Below are positions 22,101 through 33,765 of a stretch of DNA of 64,000 bases, one piece after another. How positions within the stretch are numbered: the first letter of the stretch is position 1; each line of letters opens with the position of its first letter. Position numbers and translations under genes: made by a program. The notes beneath the pieces were generated by a model. That model saw nothing but the letters and a program-made list of their open reading frames with translations. It made no database searches and was not told the DNA's origin. Source of the DNA: Lytechinus variegatus (taxonomy: Eukaryota > Echinodermata > Echinoidea > Temnopleuroida > Toxopneustidae); NCBI RefSeq assembly GCF_018143015.1, contig NC_054748.1:15862967-15926966 (forward strand), given 5' to 3'.

Positions 22101-25100
22101 AAACAGTGCTTAAAAATATTTTGGATGTAGGCCTGATTATTAAACCTCATGCGGTCATCTATGACATAATAGGTTTGTTTTGATTTCCGTTTCACAGTTG
22201 TACATATTAAACATAACATAACAAAGTAAAAATATAACATAATAGCGTATATTATAAAAAAATATATAGATTTAAGCAACGCAATTAAAAAATAAAATTT
22301 CCTCAGAGATTTTTGCTATTTAAAAGGAAAAACGGAAGGACTTTCCAAAACGCAAAGCTTGTACATAGACAACCCCTCACTTAGATTCATTGCATAGATC
22401 AAGGTCGTATAACGTCTAGGTATTAATTATATGGTTGAAAGAAATTTATGTGAAGTTAAATCATAATTGAATTATGCTGTTTATTTATGAGACACCAATG
22501 ATTACCCTGGTTGTAAGAAATAAACCAAATTATGAGAGCAACCAAATTTTGTTTCATCATCCGAATAGCGCCAGTAGTATAGGTGTACCTATAACGTCAT
22601 AACTAATCCCTATTGTTCTGAACAATAGAAATATGAATTATGATATGCTCCTATTGTTCTAAACAATATCATAAAATATTAATCCTCTTATAGAAATATG
22701 AAATCGATAAATATGAAATATGAAGTATGGATCATAGAAATGTGAATTATGGAAATATGAAATATGATATCAGAAACAATAGAAATACGAATTATGGAAA
22801 TATGGATGACGTCAGAGAGAACAATAAAATATAGAAATATGGAAACATGAATGATACAAATATGAAATATGATATCATAAAACAATATAAATATGAATTA
22901 CAAAATCATATTTAAGTTGCATAGATTGCCAATCCGTCATTCTGTCATCCCATAATTTCTTTTTTTTCCTCGATCAGTTTATTCATTTCCTCCTGTTCAT
23001 TTTCTTCAGTTGTTCATTTTTACATTTGTTCCTTTTCTTCATTTTGTTCATTTTCGACAACTATTCCGTCATTTCGTAATATTGTCATGTCACCGTTCAG
23101 TCATACCGCCATTTCGCCAAACCAACATATCGACCATAACGTCATACCATCATTCGTCATTCCATCATTCCGTCTTCCCATCATTTCGTTATTTAACCAT
23201 TCCGTCATACCATCATTCCGCCATCTCATCATTCCGTCATGCCTTCATTTTGTCAACCGCTATTTCACCATCCCGTCATATCGTCATCTCGTCATAACAT
23301 TTCGGCCATAACGTCACACCATCATTCGTCATTCCCTCATCCAACCATTCCGTCACGCCGTCAATTCGTCATATTGCAATTTTGCCATCCTATCATTCCG
23401 TCATTTCACCATCCCGTCATTCTGTCATTTTTCTATCCTGTCATACCGTTTAACACTTTGGTCTATTAACAATTCTGTATACGGCGTCAGCGGAGGAGTA
23501 GACGTAAACACGCGCCGTTCGATATAAAAATTGACATTTACAGGTAGAAACGCAATAAAAGGCAAAAGTTCTGTTTCCAGCCCATCATTTGCAAGTTTGA
23601 ATTCGGTGGGCCAGCATGAATACTCGCGATACAGTAAAGCGATACGGTTGTTCAATGTGTGATAGGTCGTACAGTCGAAACTACGACTTGAAGAGGCATC
23701 AAAGAGATGTACACCTTGAAATGAAAGATAGTGGAAATGTGACTGAAAATGATTACAATGAAGATTCAGCATTGTTGGAGAAAGCTATGATGAAAACACT
23801 GACACGAGTGATTCTGATACACAGAAAGGAGAAGATGAATCTACAGAGATCCCTGACAAAGATGAACCAGCAGACAACCTGGCGTATCAAGAATGGTACG
23901 AGGAGGCGATGGCAGCTAACGAACAACTGAGGGATGAAAAGTACGATAAATATATATCCAAGGGCATGCGTGATGAAGAAGCTAAAGAAAAGGCTCACGT
24001 GAAAGTACTGTGGGCTATCAAACGCATCTTTTTCGACCGCTACTCCAGTTTCTTAAGGCACAACTTATTTCTTGAAGAAGACCAAACCAATCAAGAAATC
24101 ATTTCCGATGTCAACGAAAAAGTAGAGAAAGGTATGAATGTCCAGAAAGCAATTCAAAGAGTCCTCGCCAGACATGGGACAAAATTCGATGGACTGTTCC
24201 AGTATCAACCTGAAGAGAATGATGATGGTGACGAAGATATGGAAGGAACTGAAGCGAGCGATAACTGAGACCAGGGCATAGAGACAGTCAAATAACGTGT
24301 TACTGTACAAGATCCACTTATTAATCATAAATCCTGGTGATAAATGCAATTTGTTTTAATTATATTTCAAAATACATAACAGATTACAGTATTTCCGACC
24401 CATGACCTAAAGAATTATGTTATACAGATAATATAATGAAAAAGTAACACCCTTTACGTGTCGAAAAGGGCATACTGTCTTCATCCTCGGACAGACGGTC
24501 AGATTCTTTTTCAGACATTTTACTTTTTTTATTACCCTTCCCCCCCTTTTTAACCACCACCCCCCGTTTTTCTTTTCAAGGGCTTGTTTTCTTCAGGCGT
24601 TTTCACAAACTCATCTCCCGAATCGTCGGTAGAGCTAAAATAATTGACCCGTGGTGGTGGTACAGCTTGGGGATCGGTGGCATAGCTTGTACCGGGAGCA
24701 GAGCTGTTATTGTTTGATTTATCGCCGCGCACGTCTCTATCAGAATTACGTTCACCTACCTGATTGTCTGGCGTGTTCCTCTCTTTCACACCCTGAATTG
24801 CGTTGACGGTTGTGTCCACCGTCTTTTCCGCTTGAGAATTCGAGAATTCGTGAAATTGTAAAAGGTATCTAAAAGATACGGTATGGTTACGATTTGTCGT
24901 AAAATGATCAATCCCCCACATTTTCTACCGTCTTTAAAAATTCCTCATACGTATGCTGTCACTCAATGAACTTGGTTTAGTTTTCATTGGTCAAGATAGT
25001 TCTGACGTGCATTGTCCGACAAAAAGGGTGGGTGTATCTCTTCCCCGGACGTGTGCGCTCTTGCATGAGCCCTCTCTGTAGAATGACAAGTTCTAAATAT

Positions 25101-28100
25101 GAATATGATGGATTTTTTTTTGTTCTCGGTGTCCATTGTTTTTTTTTTGTTCTTCAACAAAGTCCATCAATCTTGGCTTGGTGCTGTAAAATTCCTGCCA
25201 ATCAACATCGGTTAGGACCATTCCACTGTCACTCATATCGTAAAGTCCAGTATCCAATGAAAATGGTGCTAAACGTATTGACGTACTGTTGTACGCCTGA
25301 AATACAATTCCTCGCACCTGAAAATGGCCCCTTTTACAGTTGACATGTCATACACGTTCCGGCAAAATGGGATTTTAGAAAAAAAACACAGACCGAGTTA
25401 TTCATATCATGATTAACTCTTCATATGTAATACCACTGTGTGTTGCATTATTTTAGGGTCTCATTCACATTCGTGCCACGAGTCACAGAGTCCTAACAAT
25501 AAACCTGGCAATGGTATTGTTTGCGAGGAGGGTTTTATTGATTTTATCCTCTCCTTTTTCAATGAACTTCCTGGATGTAATCAGGATGTATTGATTTTTG
25601 GGGAAAACTCAACGATTTTGTAATTTGTAAACTGCGATAATCCGTTGAACGCTAAACTAATGTCGCACGCGCGATCGCTCGATCGGCACACCTGTACGTA
25701 TACAAACACGCCAGGCTATACATTGTAGCTAGGCACGCTCCAAGGCATGCAATTGTTCGAAAAACAATGGGACAGGGGACGTCTATGGGAAATGTGTGGT
25801 TGTGCAAAAATGCGAACGAAACACGCCTACGGATGTGCAATAATGCGAATGTAACGCATGAAGAGTTAAAAGTTCCATTTTGTATTTCAAAAATTCCTCA
25901 AATTCAGCCTGCTCTATGATGATAGAATGCCATTGTAAGGTGACCATTCCATCTTCTTTATCAAATTGACGAAAATGGGCAAATGAAAACCCTTGGTACA
26001 CCATCAGGCTGAAAACCTTCATATGTTGATTGTTGTCGCAAAGCGTGTGGTGGTGTTCTTGCGGGGTATTGTTGCGATAAAAATGTTTCGAGGATCGAGG
26101 CCTTTTCCAACCTTGATGATTTTTGTTTCCTCCGATTCCATGTTCGTTTTATCAACAATGTTTCGTCTTCGGAAACCAAATTACGACTGAGTAAAACTTT
26201 TAACATTTAAAACATTGATATGGTTTGAGACCCACGCATCATATGGCAGGATTAAAAAGACTCCTTTACCCATTCATCGTTATTTATGACCAGTTCTTCG
26301 CAAAAAAAGTTTAACCACCCTGATCTTAATACGGTTTCACAATGACCGTCATTAAGAACTATTGTCATCAATATAATAAAAACAGTACCTGCCTTCGAAG
26401 AAGTCTATCAAACGAGAAAATAATGTCTGGTGACATGTCATTCAGGGAACATAAAATACAATAAAACAATTACCCTTTGTACCCCATATCCCTACTTGCA
26501 ACATATCTTTAATTCTATTTTTTTACTTTTCATGATTGACACATGTAGATCACAAGCAGTACCCCCTTTTTTACAAATAATTTTTAGTTTAAAAATCCTC
26601 ATAAATACACTCCACCTCTGTTCATATTTAATTTACCCATATGATTTAATTAGAATTTTATTAGAATCTCACATTTATCATTTTATTTTTTATTCTAGAT
26701 ATCAAAAGCTTTCATCGTTAAGGGTTTTTTCTATTATTTCCTTTAAAAAAAACAATTTCTTCTTTTGTTACTGATTTTATTTCATAAACTATTCGTTTAT
26801 AGTAATATCATTTTAATTTTTATTTCGTATTATATACTTATCTTTATTTATTTTTCAGCTATATCATTTGTTTATTTTTATCCTATTTTTTGTCCCACAT
26901 ATTCATTACCAACTTAACTTCATCGCTCAAACAAGTTTTCATACCCTCTTTAACAACCACTCTATTCCTTTCTTTTCTCATCAAAATTCTTCAATTCATT
27001 TCACCACACGTTTACAACGCCAAATTTACTTTTTTTTCACAATTTTCTCACACACTCTTACTCTTTTCCCCCACTTAATTTCTATAACTTCTATCTCTCC
27101 TACATACATCAACGCATACTTTACCCGTTGTCAACACATACGCTCATTCATACACGCATAACCCGTTGGAGATTGGGTAATTTTGCTATGGAACATGTGT
27201 CCATATACTCCAAACACGCAATGGGGGCTTAGTCTCCAACAGGTTAACTTTTTTATGTAGGGTACTCATACAAGGTACATTGACGAATCGTACATAATAT
27301 GTACAAGATCAGGTAAAAAAAATTATTTTCAAAATACCGCATTCAAATTTGTTGTGATCTGGTTCTTCTTATTTAAATGGTGTTCGTTATAGTTCAATTT
27401 TTCTCTGCTCTTCAGACCCGTCCGTTCTGTTCCTCTCCGACCAGTCCTGATCTGTTCCCTCTGTCCCGTTTTCTCTCTTCCAACCCGCTACAGTCTCCAG
27501 CCCAATCTGCTCCGGTCTCCGTCTCTCCTACATGTTTTTGCCCTTGTATATAGCAGCGTTGATCTTCTTCAACGACATCTGGATTTTTTTGAAGTCCATC
27601 TCCGTCAAGGTGATGCCTTTTTTGGTCGGCAGTGTTTGGCCTCCAAGCAGATAGAATTCTCTGATGTCCACATACACGCGGCCACCAAACTTTCGTACAG
27701 TCACATTTTTGGGTTTTATACCCTGGCATATGTTTATCTGGGCAATGTTAGCACCGGTCGGTGGTGTTGGTGGTGTTTTTACCGTTTTCGATGTCGCTGG
27801 ATTTCCACCCGATTCCCTCCTCGCCTCCTCCACGAACTCATTGATAGCTTGTTGTGGTGGTGCCTCCGTCTTCCCTTCGAAGGCAAATCTTGCCTTTTTT
27901 TGCGTATGGGCCGCCGTCTTCTTCCATCGGCTGTGTGTCTGGGATGACTACGATCTCTTCCTGCTTTCTCTGGTACATGGTGATATTTACGTAAGTGATG
28001 CTGGCGTGGTGTATAAGATGAAATTCAAGGCGTGAATAAAATATATCAGTCCAATGTCGCTGCTTTTATGCTGGGTGTTACTTCCTGGTCACTCGTCATT

Positions 28101-30115
28101 GAACCTGTCACGTTAAAACATTCCTTTTGACCTCTGTTCAAAACAGCCATGGTGTCATCCGATGTTGCAATGTGTTTTTTTAACCCGTACGTCGATCAAA
28201 TCCGCTCGCCCATTCATCTCTCCATCGTGACGACCAGAGCACCCATTCTTGCAACGCGTCCTTTGACCCGATAGTCGATTAAATCCACTCGCCCATTCAT
28301 CCTTTCACCGACCCAGGCCCTTGCGAAGACAAACACTTCCTCCTATTGTTTCCATTGTACCATAGAAACGCCCGTCCTCGTTACGACTGTCTTGTTTCTT
28401 CGTATCCCATTGTACCCGTCTTTTATTCACCGACCCAGGCCCTTGCGAAGACAAACACTTCCTCCTTCTATTGTTTCCATTGTACCATAGAAACACCCGT
28501 CCTCGTTACGACTCCCTTGTTTCTTCGCATCCCATTGTACCCGTCTTATCGGATTTGACAACCACGGGCCTGTCAATCTTGTCTCTCCCCTGAAATCTCG
28601 ACCTGGCACCCTAATCCATATTTTTTAAAATCCTGCTTTCGTCGTTCTGGATCCCCGTGCCCCACTTCGTTTCCATCGTCGTACGGTGTCATAATTACTA
28701 ATCCATATTTCATGTTTTCATGTTCCCTGGTTGTCGCGTCCACGGTGACGTCATCCATCTTGCATGTTTGCATATTTTTTATGATTCTATTGTTTACCAA
28801 TGTCATATTTCATATTTGCTCTTACTTCGTCTTTTTCATATTTCTCCGTCACGGTGTCGTCATCCATCATTCCATATCTTCATACTTCATTTTCTATTGT
28901 TTTATGATGTCATATTTCATAATTCATATTTCCATATTTCATATCCTTCTCCACTGTGTCGTTATCCATACTTCCATATTTCCATAATTCATATTTCTAT
29001 TGTTTTAGGTCATAATCTATATTTTCATTTTTCATATTTTTTCCACTGTGTCGTCATCCATATTTCCATGTTTCCATAAGTCATATTTCTATTGTTTTTG
29101 GTCATAATCCATATTTTCAATTTTCATATTTCATTGTTCTCGTTGACGTCATCCATATTTCCATAATTCATATTTCTATTGTTTCTGATATCATATTTCA
29201 TGTTTCCATAATTCACATTTCTATGACCCATACTTCATATTTATCGATTTCATATTTCTATAATAAGATTAATATTTTATGCTATTGTTTAGAACAATAG
29301 GATTATATCATAATTCATATTTCTATTGTTTAGAACAATAGGGATCAGTTATGACGTTATGGGTACACCTATATTACTAGCGCCACCTTTGTTCATTATG
29401 CTGATGTGAATAAAAATATTTTTACATCGAATTGTTTGAGTTGTACATTTATGGAATGATCTTCTCTGACCTTAAAGGGAAAGTTAACCCAACCAAAACA
29501 GTATAAATGAGGAAAAATCAGAATAGTTTAATACTGAAAGTGTTATCAAAATCAGTAAGATCTGTTATAAAGGAGGGGAATTACATGACATTTCTAAATT
29601 GCAATAAATAAAAAAAAACGGTCGGTGTACAAATGAAAGGACCAATGTCATTATCCACTCACTCTTCATTTTGTATTTTAATGTATAAAATATTTTAATT
29701 TGTCTTCATTATAATGTGAAAGAAAGTTTTATTTCTCCTTCAACATGATGATTCAAAGAAGAGTTTCTTAATGTCAAATCTTAAAAAGTTAATATCACAT
29801 AATTCAATATTCAAAATTCTTAACTTTTTTGTATTTCCTTCTCAAATGTACATCAAACACAAACACAAATCAAATATAGTTACAGATCAGGTACATATTA
29901 ATTGATAAATATTGTACAAATTGCATGATTTTAGGATTAAAAGTGCATGTATAAAATAATTTCAAATGTGTATGGAAGTGAGTGGCATCAGTAATAATCA
30001 CTGTTTGTAGAGAATGGACCTCTTAGCAAATTCCAGACAAAAAAGAGAATAGACACTTACCAACGAATGCAATTATAACGACCAACGTTTCTCCAACGCA
30101 TAGAGTACGAGCCAT
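18875..30115 (-). CDS. C-type lectin 1: secreted, mucin-like stalk, QPD-type CTLD
   Basis: Four exons on the minus strand: 30115-30061, 21555-21391, 20050-19470, 19126-18875, all with GT/AG junctions and phases 1, 1, 0; total 350 residues. Exon 1 plus the start of exon 2 give a signal peptide (GETLVVIIAFVVMTV). Exon 2 has NSCRATCGS and TFVCLLPG, a three-cysteine block I do not recognise. Residues about 74-207 are Ser/Thr/Pro-rich, likely O-glycosylated. The C-type lectin domain (about 208-350) has the long-form first cysteine pair (KSCAESWSYYDGWCY), WIGY, a QPD motif (typical of galactose specificity) and paired cysteines near the end. The usual WND calcium motif reads WHD. It probably acts extracellularly as a recognition lectin; specificity is inferred. 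Intron 1 hosts a broken Polinton. Intact by reading; paralogue of lectin 2 at 49875-56224; head to head with GPCR 2. Confidence 0.9.
19470..20050 (-). CDS. Lectin 1 exon 3: Ser/Thr stalk and N-terminal CTLD
   Basis: Acceptor TTATCAATAG, donor AGCTTG|GTAAGT. About 134 residues of low-complexity Ser/Thr/Pro sequence followed by 60 residues of CTLD ending VYDLWVSL. It is longer than the lectin 2 counterpart by 21 codons, all within the stalk. Confidence 0.9.
20140..20365. mobile_element. AACACC-type foldback MITE (copy 1)
   Basis: Inverted arms share CCAGCCCGG, AGAAGTGTT-AAACAACACC and TGGTGTGGACAAATATAGAT. Related copies lie at 50765-51020 and, split by a LINE, at 33360-33453 plus 37328-37415. 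Located in lectin 1 intron 2. Confidence 0.6.
21101..21345 (+). mobile_element. tRNA-derived SINE
   Basis: The head is tRNA-like: box A TGGCTCAGTTAG and box B GGTTCAAACCC, with a CTCACAA anticodon loop resembling tRNA-Val(CAC). An unrelated body follows (AGACCAAAAGACGTTAAAAC, GGCGTTCAACGA). It lies in lectin 1 intron 2 and is absent from lectin 2. Confidence 0.7.
21391..21555 (-). CDS. Lectin 1 exon 2: end of signal peptide and Cys block
   Basis: Acceptor TTCCTTTACAG, donor TTCCAG|GTATAC, 165 bp, phase 1 to 1. Encodes MTVAEVVPNSCRATCGS through TFVCLLP. Confidence 0.85.
22573..22915 (+). repeat. Polinton left terminal repeat and ATATGAA-rich subterminal zone
   Basis: Contains two copies of the palindrome CTATTGTTC-(T/A)-GAACAATAG type and many ATATGAAATATGA-like units. 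Matches the right end in inverse orientation over about 255 bp. Confidence 0.8.
23085..23450. repeat. Degenerate short tandem array inside the Polinton
   Basis: Variants of CATTCCGTCAT / CACCATCCCGTCAT repeat about every 10-16 bp. Open frames across it are a by-product of the repeat. Confidence 0.75.
25415..25872. mobile_element. TTAA MITE nested in the Polinton
   Basis: Ends TTAACTCTTCATATGTAATA and its approximate complement (TAACGCATGAAGAGTTAA). TTAA at both borders suggests a piggyBac-type insertion after the Polinton arrived. Confidence 0.55.
27158..27247. mobile_element. Small palindromic insert in the Polinton
   Basis: TAACCCGTTGGAGA at the left and TCTCCAACAGGTTAA at the right form inverted ends of a roughly 90-bp unit. 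Confidence 0.4.
28302..28553. repeat. ~124-bp direct tandem duplication inside the Polinton
   Basis: Both units contain CACCGACCCAGGCCCTTGCG, TTGTACCATAGAAAC and CCCATTGTACCCGTCTT. They differ by a few substitutions and a 3-bp indel. Confidence 0.85.
28700..29378 (-). repeat. Polinton right terminal repeat and extended subterminal repeats
   Basis: The outer ~255 bp mirror the left end. Further in, CATATTTCCATAATTCATATTTC-like units continue to about 28700, making this side longer than the left. Confidence 0.7.
29385..30060. other. Lectin 1 intron 1, lectin-side part; old MITE shared by both copies
   Basis: 29470-29760 aligns with about 55000-55800 in lectin 2 (both start near CTTAAAGGGAAAGTTAACCC-like text and end near GATTCAAAGAAGAGTTTCTT). 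Its style is that of TTAA MITEs, but I could not fix its ends. It predates the locus duplication. Confidence 0.4.
30061..30115 (-). CDS. Lectin 1 exon 1: start codon and signal peptide
   Basis: MARTLCVGETLVVIIAFV then donor TTG|GTAAGT, phase 1. The same exon with a few changes sits at 56170-56224 in lectin 2, which supports the start choice. Confidence 0.85.
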
Positions 30116-30726
30116 TCTTGCAGTAATCGTGCCTCCTTGTCGGATAATGCACGTAGACTCCAATGAGCACTTTCCTTGAATGTCTTCTTGAACTAGTTCA
30201 TGAAAAACATATTCTGAAATAGTTAATGACAGTCTATCGAATGGAAAATGAATGAATATGCCTACGTAAAAAGGGCGAGGACACCTAATATGTGAAGACT
30301 TATAGGATATGTATTGCGATTTTGTAATACATCCCACGATATCTTCTAATTTATCCTGTTACCTTGCTCGTGTCGTTTCACCATCCTTAATTGTTCAATA
30401 TGTACCATATTCACGTAGCCTTCGTATTAATATATTTTACAATTGCGATTTCTGTTTATTTTCTTTCATTATATATATATACTGAACGTAAAGTAGCAGA
30501 ATCTATTACGATGTTCAAAGTAAAATCGGGTCATGTTTATTTTGTTGAAAACCGGGGAAAACAATATTAATACAAAAGCTCCGATAATATTTTCACGCAA
30601 AATAAGAGAGAATAAAATGGTGTTAATAAGAAATCTCTGTGTAATCATATAACTCCGCCGCACATATAAAATTTGAAGGATGTGGACATAATGAAAATAA
30701 TAATAATAATGATGAAATATAATGAA

Positions 30727-30842
30727 GCTAGCCTCATGGATCTATCCATGGAGGATTATCTATTGTTGCTGGGGGTGCTGTGACAATGCTCAGCACCCCA
30801 GTAACAATAGAATAATCCTCCGTGGATAGGTCCATGGCTAGC
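30727..30842. repeat. Near-perfect ~116-bp palindrome upstream of lectin 1
   Basis: Arms of about 53 bp (GCTAGCC...ATGGA-CTATCCA-GGAGGATTATCTATTGTT and complement) around a TGACAATGCT loop. It lies about 0.6 kb upstream of the start codon and is shared with lectin 2 (57341-57450), so it predates the duplication. A foldback MITE is the simplest reading. Confidence 0.85.
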
Positions 30843-31950
30843 CTGTGTAAAAAAAAATATTGTTCATTTTGACTGAGTGGAATTTGTGCAGAGCCCTTGT
30901 AAAAATTTGATCATTTTGTTTTGGAACCAAGTTAATTATCAAATTCAAATAAGGAATTGAAACATAATGTCCCGACCCATCATATAAGTCTTCCGGTAGC
31001 TTCTGATAACTCAACGGCAAAGAGAGTGAGAGAGGGAAAGAAAGAGATAATGGTGAAGAGAGGCAAACAGAGGGAATACTAAAATTTTACAAAAATTCTG
31101 ATGAAAATTATTGTCCTTATTTCTATTGGTTGACTCTCGATCTATACTCCACTGACTTTGAATAATCATTTCATTAAAAATATTACTCAACTTTGTATTT
31201 TCGAAATTCAGGTAACTTCATGGATAACTCAATTGATATCAACGAAATGTATCACCGCCCGTTTGATAACATCATTTCAAATTGTAAGGTCAACGTAATA
31301 CAATAATGATATATAGAAAGCAAATGAAAACGTGTCTAAGGTTTTTTCTGTATGATCAAAAGTATAGCAACAATATGCAGGAGTACAGCAACTATGCAGG
31401 AATATTATGATGCATGAGTTTATTTGTCCTGGGTTGGTGTAAAGGGCAGTGCACATACACTGATATACGTGTAATAAGGAAATAATTCAATGTGCTCTGC
31501 AGGAATGATTTAATTAGTTTTGACAAATTAATATGAACCGAGTACAAAGAGTTAAAAGCGCTTGTTGTTATGGTCTTGAGAGTGATGTAGAATGAACACT
31601 TTGTCCAGAGGTGTTTGAAAGATATCTTACGAACAACTCATACACTCTCGAGGTTGATCTTCAAGTAAACAGGTGTACCATGCAGGTCCTGTGCCAAATA
31701 AGAATTCTCATCACCTAAATAAATCCTTTGACCCAAGCTGACTTTTACGCAAGTCATCCTTTGATTCTGGGAAGAGAATTTGTCGAATTCTAAAAAAATA
31801 TATTGATATGGTTTTATCCTGAAAGGAGTATCATCCAACACAACCACTTCCCGAGGAAATTTGGAGAAAAGGTTTGTTTGTGAAAGAACAAGTCTACAGC
31901 TTACATGTATTTTTCCCTTCAAGTTTTAGATATTCAGTGAGATCAGCATA

Positions 31951-32988
31951 ATGGGTATATTCTACACTTTATACAACACCACAACGTTCCGACTAAACGA
32001 CTTCCCTGGCCGAACTGCGCTCTACGTGTCCATTTCGATTCCTCTAGTGGCAGTTCTTTTGGCTGGTAACATCCTGGTGGTTGTAGCCGTGTTCACCCAG
32101 GGAGCTCTGAAGAAACCCTCATACTACATCCTGACAAGTCTGGCTATCACTGACCTCTTGACTGGGATCATTGGTGTCCCATTTGAGGTCTACAGGAGAA
32201 CTGTAACCGATGACATCACCTGCTCAGCAAAATGGGATGTATACCTCACCAGTGTCACCTACATCTGTGGGCTAGATTCCATGTTGCTTATGCTGTTAGT
32301 CACCTTCGATAGATACCTGGCAGTTGTCAAGCCTTTGAGATACAACATCTACGTGACACCACGACGTATACTGATTGCAGTCATTCTTACTTGGGTTGTA
32401 GCCATTACGTACAATGCAATGCTTATTGCACTTGGTAGTTCGCAAGTGACTGTACCAGGATTTTATTGCTCTCCTGTTAGAACAAAAACTTCAGCAGCCA
32501 CTCTGGTTGTTGATATCTTGACTTTTTGTTTGACGCTATTTGGTGGGGTAACGATGGTTCTGTTGAATGTCATCATTTTGCGAACTGCTATTGTGCAGTC
32601 TCGCCGGATAGCAGCGCACCAATGCTCATCTGCAGGTCCGCCAGTGGATGCAGAAGGCCGGGAAGACATCAAGAGGAAAATCAAGGCTTCTAAGATTGTG
32701 TTATTCATCGTAACTGCTTTCATCTTTTGCCACCTCCCCGTTGGTATAATGCACCTGTGTTTTGTCGTTTCCGAAGACTTCGCGTTGAACAGTGCCCTAA
32801 CGCACGTGTCCTGCCTCCTCTTCTACGTCAGTTCGGCCATCAATCCCTTCGTCTACTCTAAAATGGATCGTGTTTTTCGTCAGAGTGTTGTACGTATGCT
32901 GAGATCTTGCTGCAAGAAAGAACTCAGAGATGACATCGGAGTTTCAGCTACTGATTACTCCATGACCCATTATAATAACAATGAATGA
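31951..32988 (+). CDS. Intronless rhodopsin-like (class A) GPCR 2
   Basis: A 345-residue single-exon receptor, paralogous to GPCR 1 along its length. Seen: NTT glycosylation site near residue 9; TM1 GNILVVVAVF; TM2 LTSLAITDLL; ITC at TM3 with FYC in loop 2; DRYLAVVKPLRY; TM4 ILTWVVAI; TM6 IFCHLPVGI, again His for Trp; TM7 NPFVYSKMDRVFR; then RSCCKKE, a likely palmitoylation site, and a polar tail. No break seen. The start Met follows an in-frame stop-containing leader and matches the GPCR 1 N terminus (FYTLYNTT versus YYTLFNQT). It lies 1.8 kb from lectin 1 in head-to-head orientation; homology with the lectin 2 upstream flank ends about 165 bp before this start. The ligand is unknown. Confidence 0.9.
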   Translation: MGIFYTLYNTTTFRLNDFPGRTALYVSISIPLVAVLLAGNILVVVAVFTQGALKKPSYYILTSLAITDLLTGIIGVPFEVYRRTVTDDITCSAKWDVYLTSVTYICGLDSMLLMLLVTFDRYLAVVKPLRYNIYVTPRRILIAVILTWVVAITYNAMLIALGSSQVTVPGFYCSPVRTKTSAATLVVDILTFCLTLFGGVTMVLLNVIILRTAIVQSRRIAAHQCSSAGPPVDAEGREDIKRKIKASKIVLFIVTAFIFCHLPVGIMHLCFVVSEDFALNSALTHVSCLLFYVSSAINPFVYSKMDRVFRQSVVRMLRSCCKKELRDDIGVSATDYSMTHYNNNE

Positions 32989-33359
32989 GGTCCAATGGGG
33001 AATATATCACCCATAGCAAAAAAAAGTGATGTTAATAACCAGTGTACATACAGGATAACACCAATCATTGCACTCCATTGTTAATTAACTGTGTTAGTTA
33101 CATACCTAAGGTTAACACCTTTGGTTTTTGCTTTAACAATTTACGTTCAATCTCTAGGGTGTCAGTTTAACACCTCAGAATGTGGTCCTCTCGGAACGCC
33201 ATCTGGTGTCAATTTTAACTCCTTAGTTTTTACATTGCTCTTGATATACAAAAATAAAACCAATCTTAGTACCGTTTATGTTTAGTAGAATTAACTAAAT
33301 TATTAAATTATATACCAGTAGAGTAGAGCCTGCATTAGTTACGTCAGAGTTTGCATATG

Positions 33360-33453
33360 AAAAAAACAGATGCTTCTTGAAACAACACCAGTTTGGCGTT
33401 AGGCTAACATCAACTTAGCATTAAAGCAACACAGATTGATGTTAAACCAATAT
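33360..33453. mobile_element. AACACC-type foldback MITE, left half, split by a LINE
   Basis: Shares AAACAACACCAGTTTGG-like text with the copies at 20140 and 50765. It is interrupted by the LINE and resumes at 37328-37415 (GGTGTTGTTTCAACGC to AACACCGGC). Confidence 0.6.
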
Positions 33454-33765
33454 TTCATTTCATTTCATTTATTTCCATATTCAAATATAAAAAACATACA
33501 TAGTCAGCAAATCACAAAAAAGAACACATTTCACATAAAAATAAATATGGTTACAAATTGAAGAGAAAAAGGGGGGGGGAATACATGCAAAAAATACATT
33601 ACAAATTGAATATGGAGGGAATACCAAAAGCCACAAGGGCTTATCGAGGGTATTCCCCAAAATATAGAATTTAAAAAGGAACAGATAGGAAGTATGGGAA
33701 AAAGAAAGATGTGAAAGACAAGCTAGAAAGAGAGAAAGAGAAAAGATAGATAGACATGCAGCATA

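Larger units (their letters stand above)
22573..29378. mobile_element. Polinton/Maverick relic, broken, in lectin 1 intron 1
   Basis: A 6.8-kb element with 6-bp target duplication AGCGCC (22567-22572 and 29379-29384) and terminal inverted repeats starting AGTARTATAGGTGTACC, both Polinton hallmarks. The alignable terminal repeats are about 255 bp and differ at roughly ten positions in the first 135 by eye, so it is moderately old. Coding remnants include a C2H2 zinc-finger protein (about 23.6-24.3 kb) and unrecognised minus-strand pieces at 24.5-26.2 and 27.4-27.8 kb. No polymerase, integrase or capsid gene was recognised, so it is internally deleted and broken. Smaller elements and tandem repeats are nested in it. 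The lectin 2 paralogue keeps the empty site at 54899-54904. Confidence 0.8.

Noticed and set aside
23010-23469. Overlapping frames rich in His/Ser/Pro
   Set aside because: Produced by the CATTCCGTCAT tandem array inside the Polinton relic.
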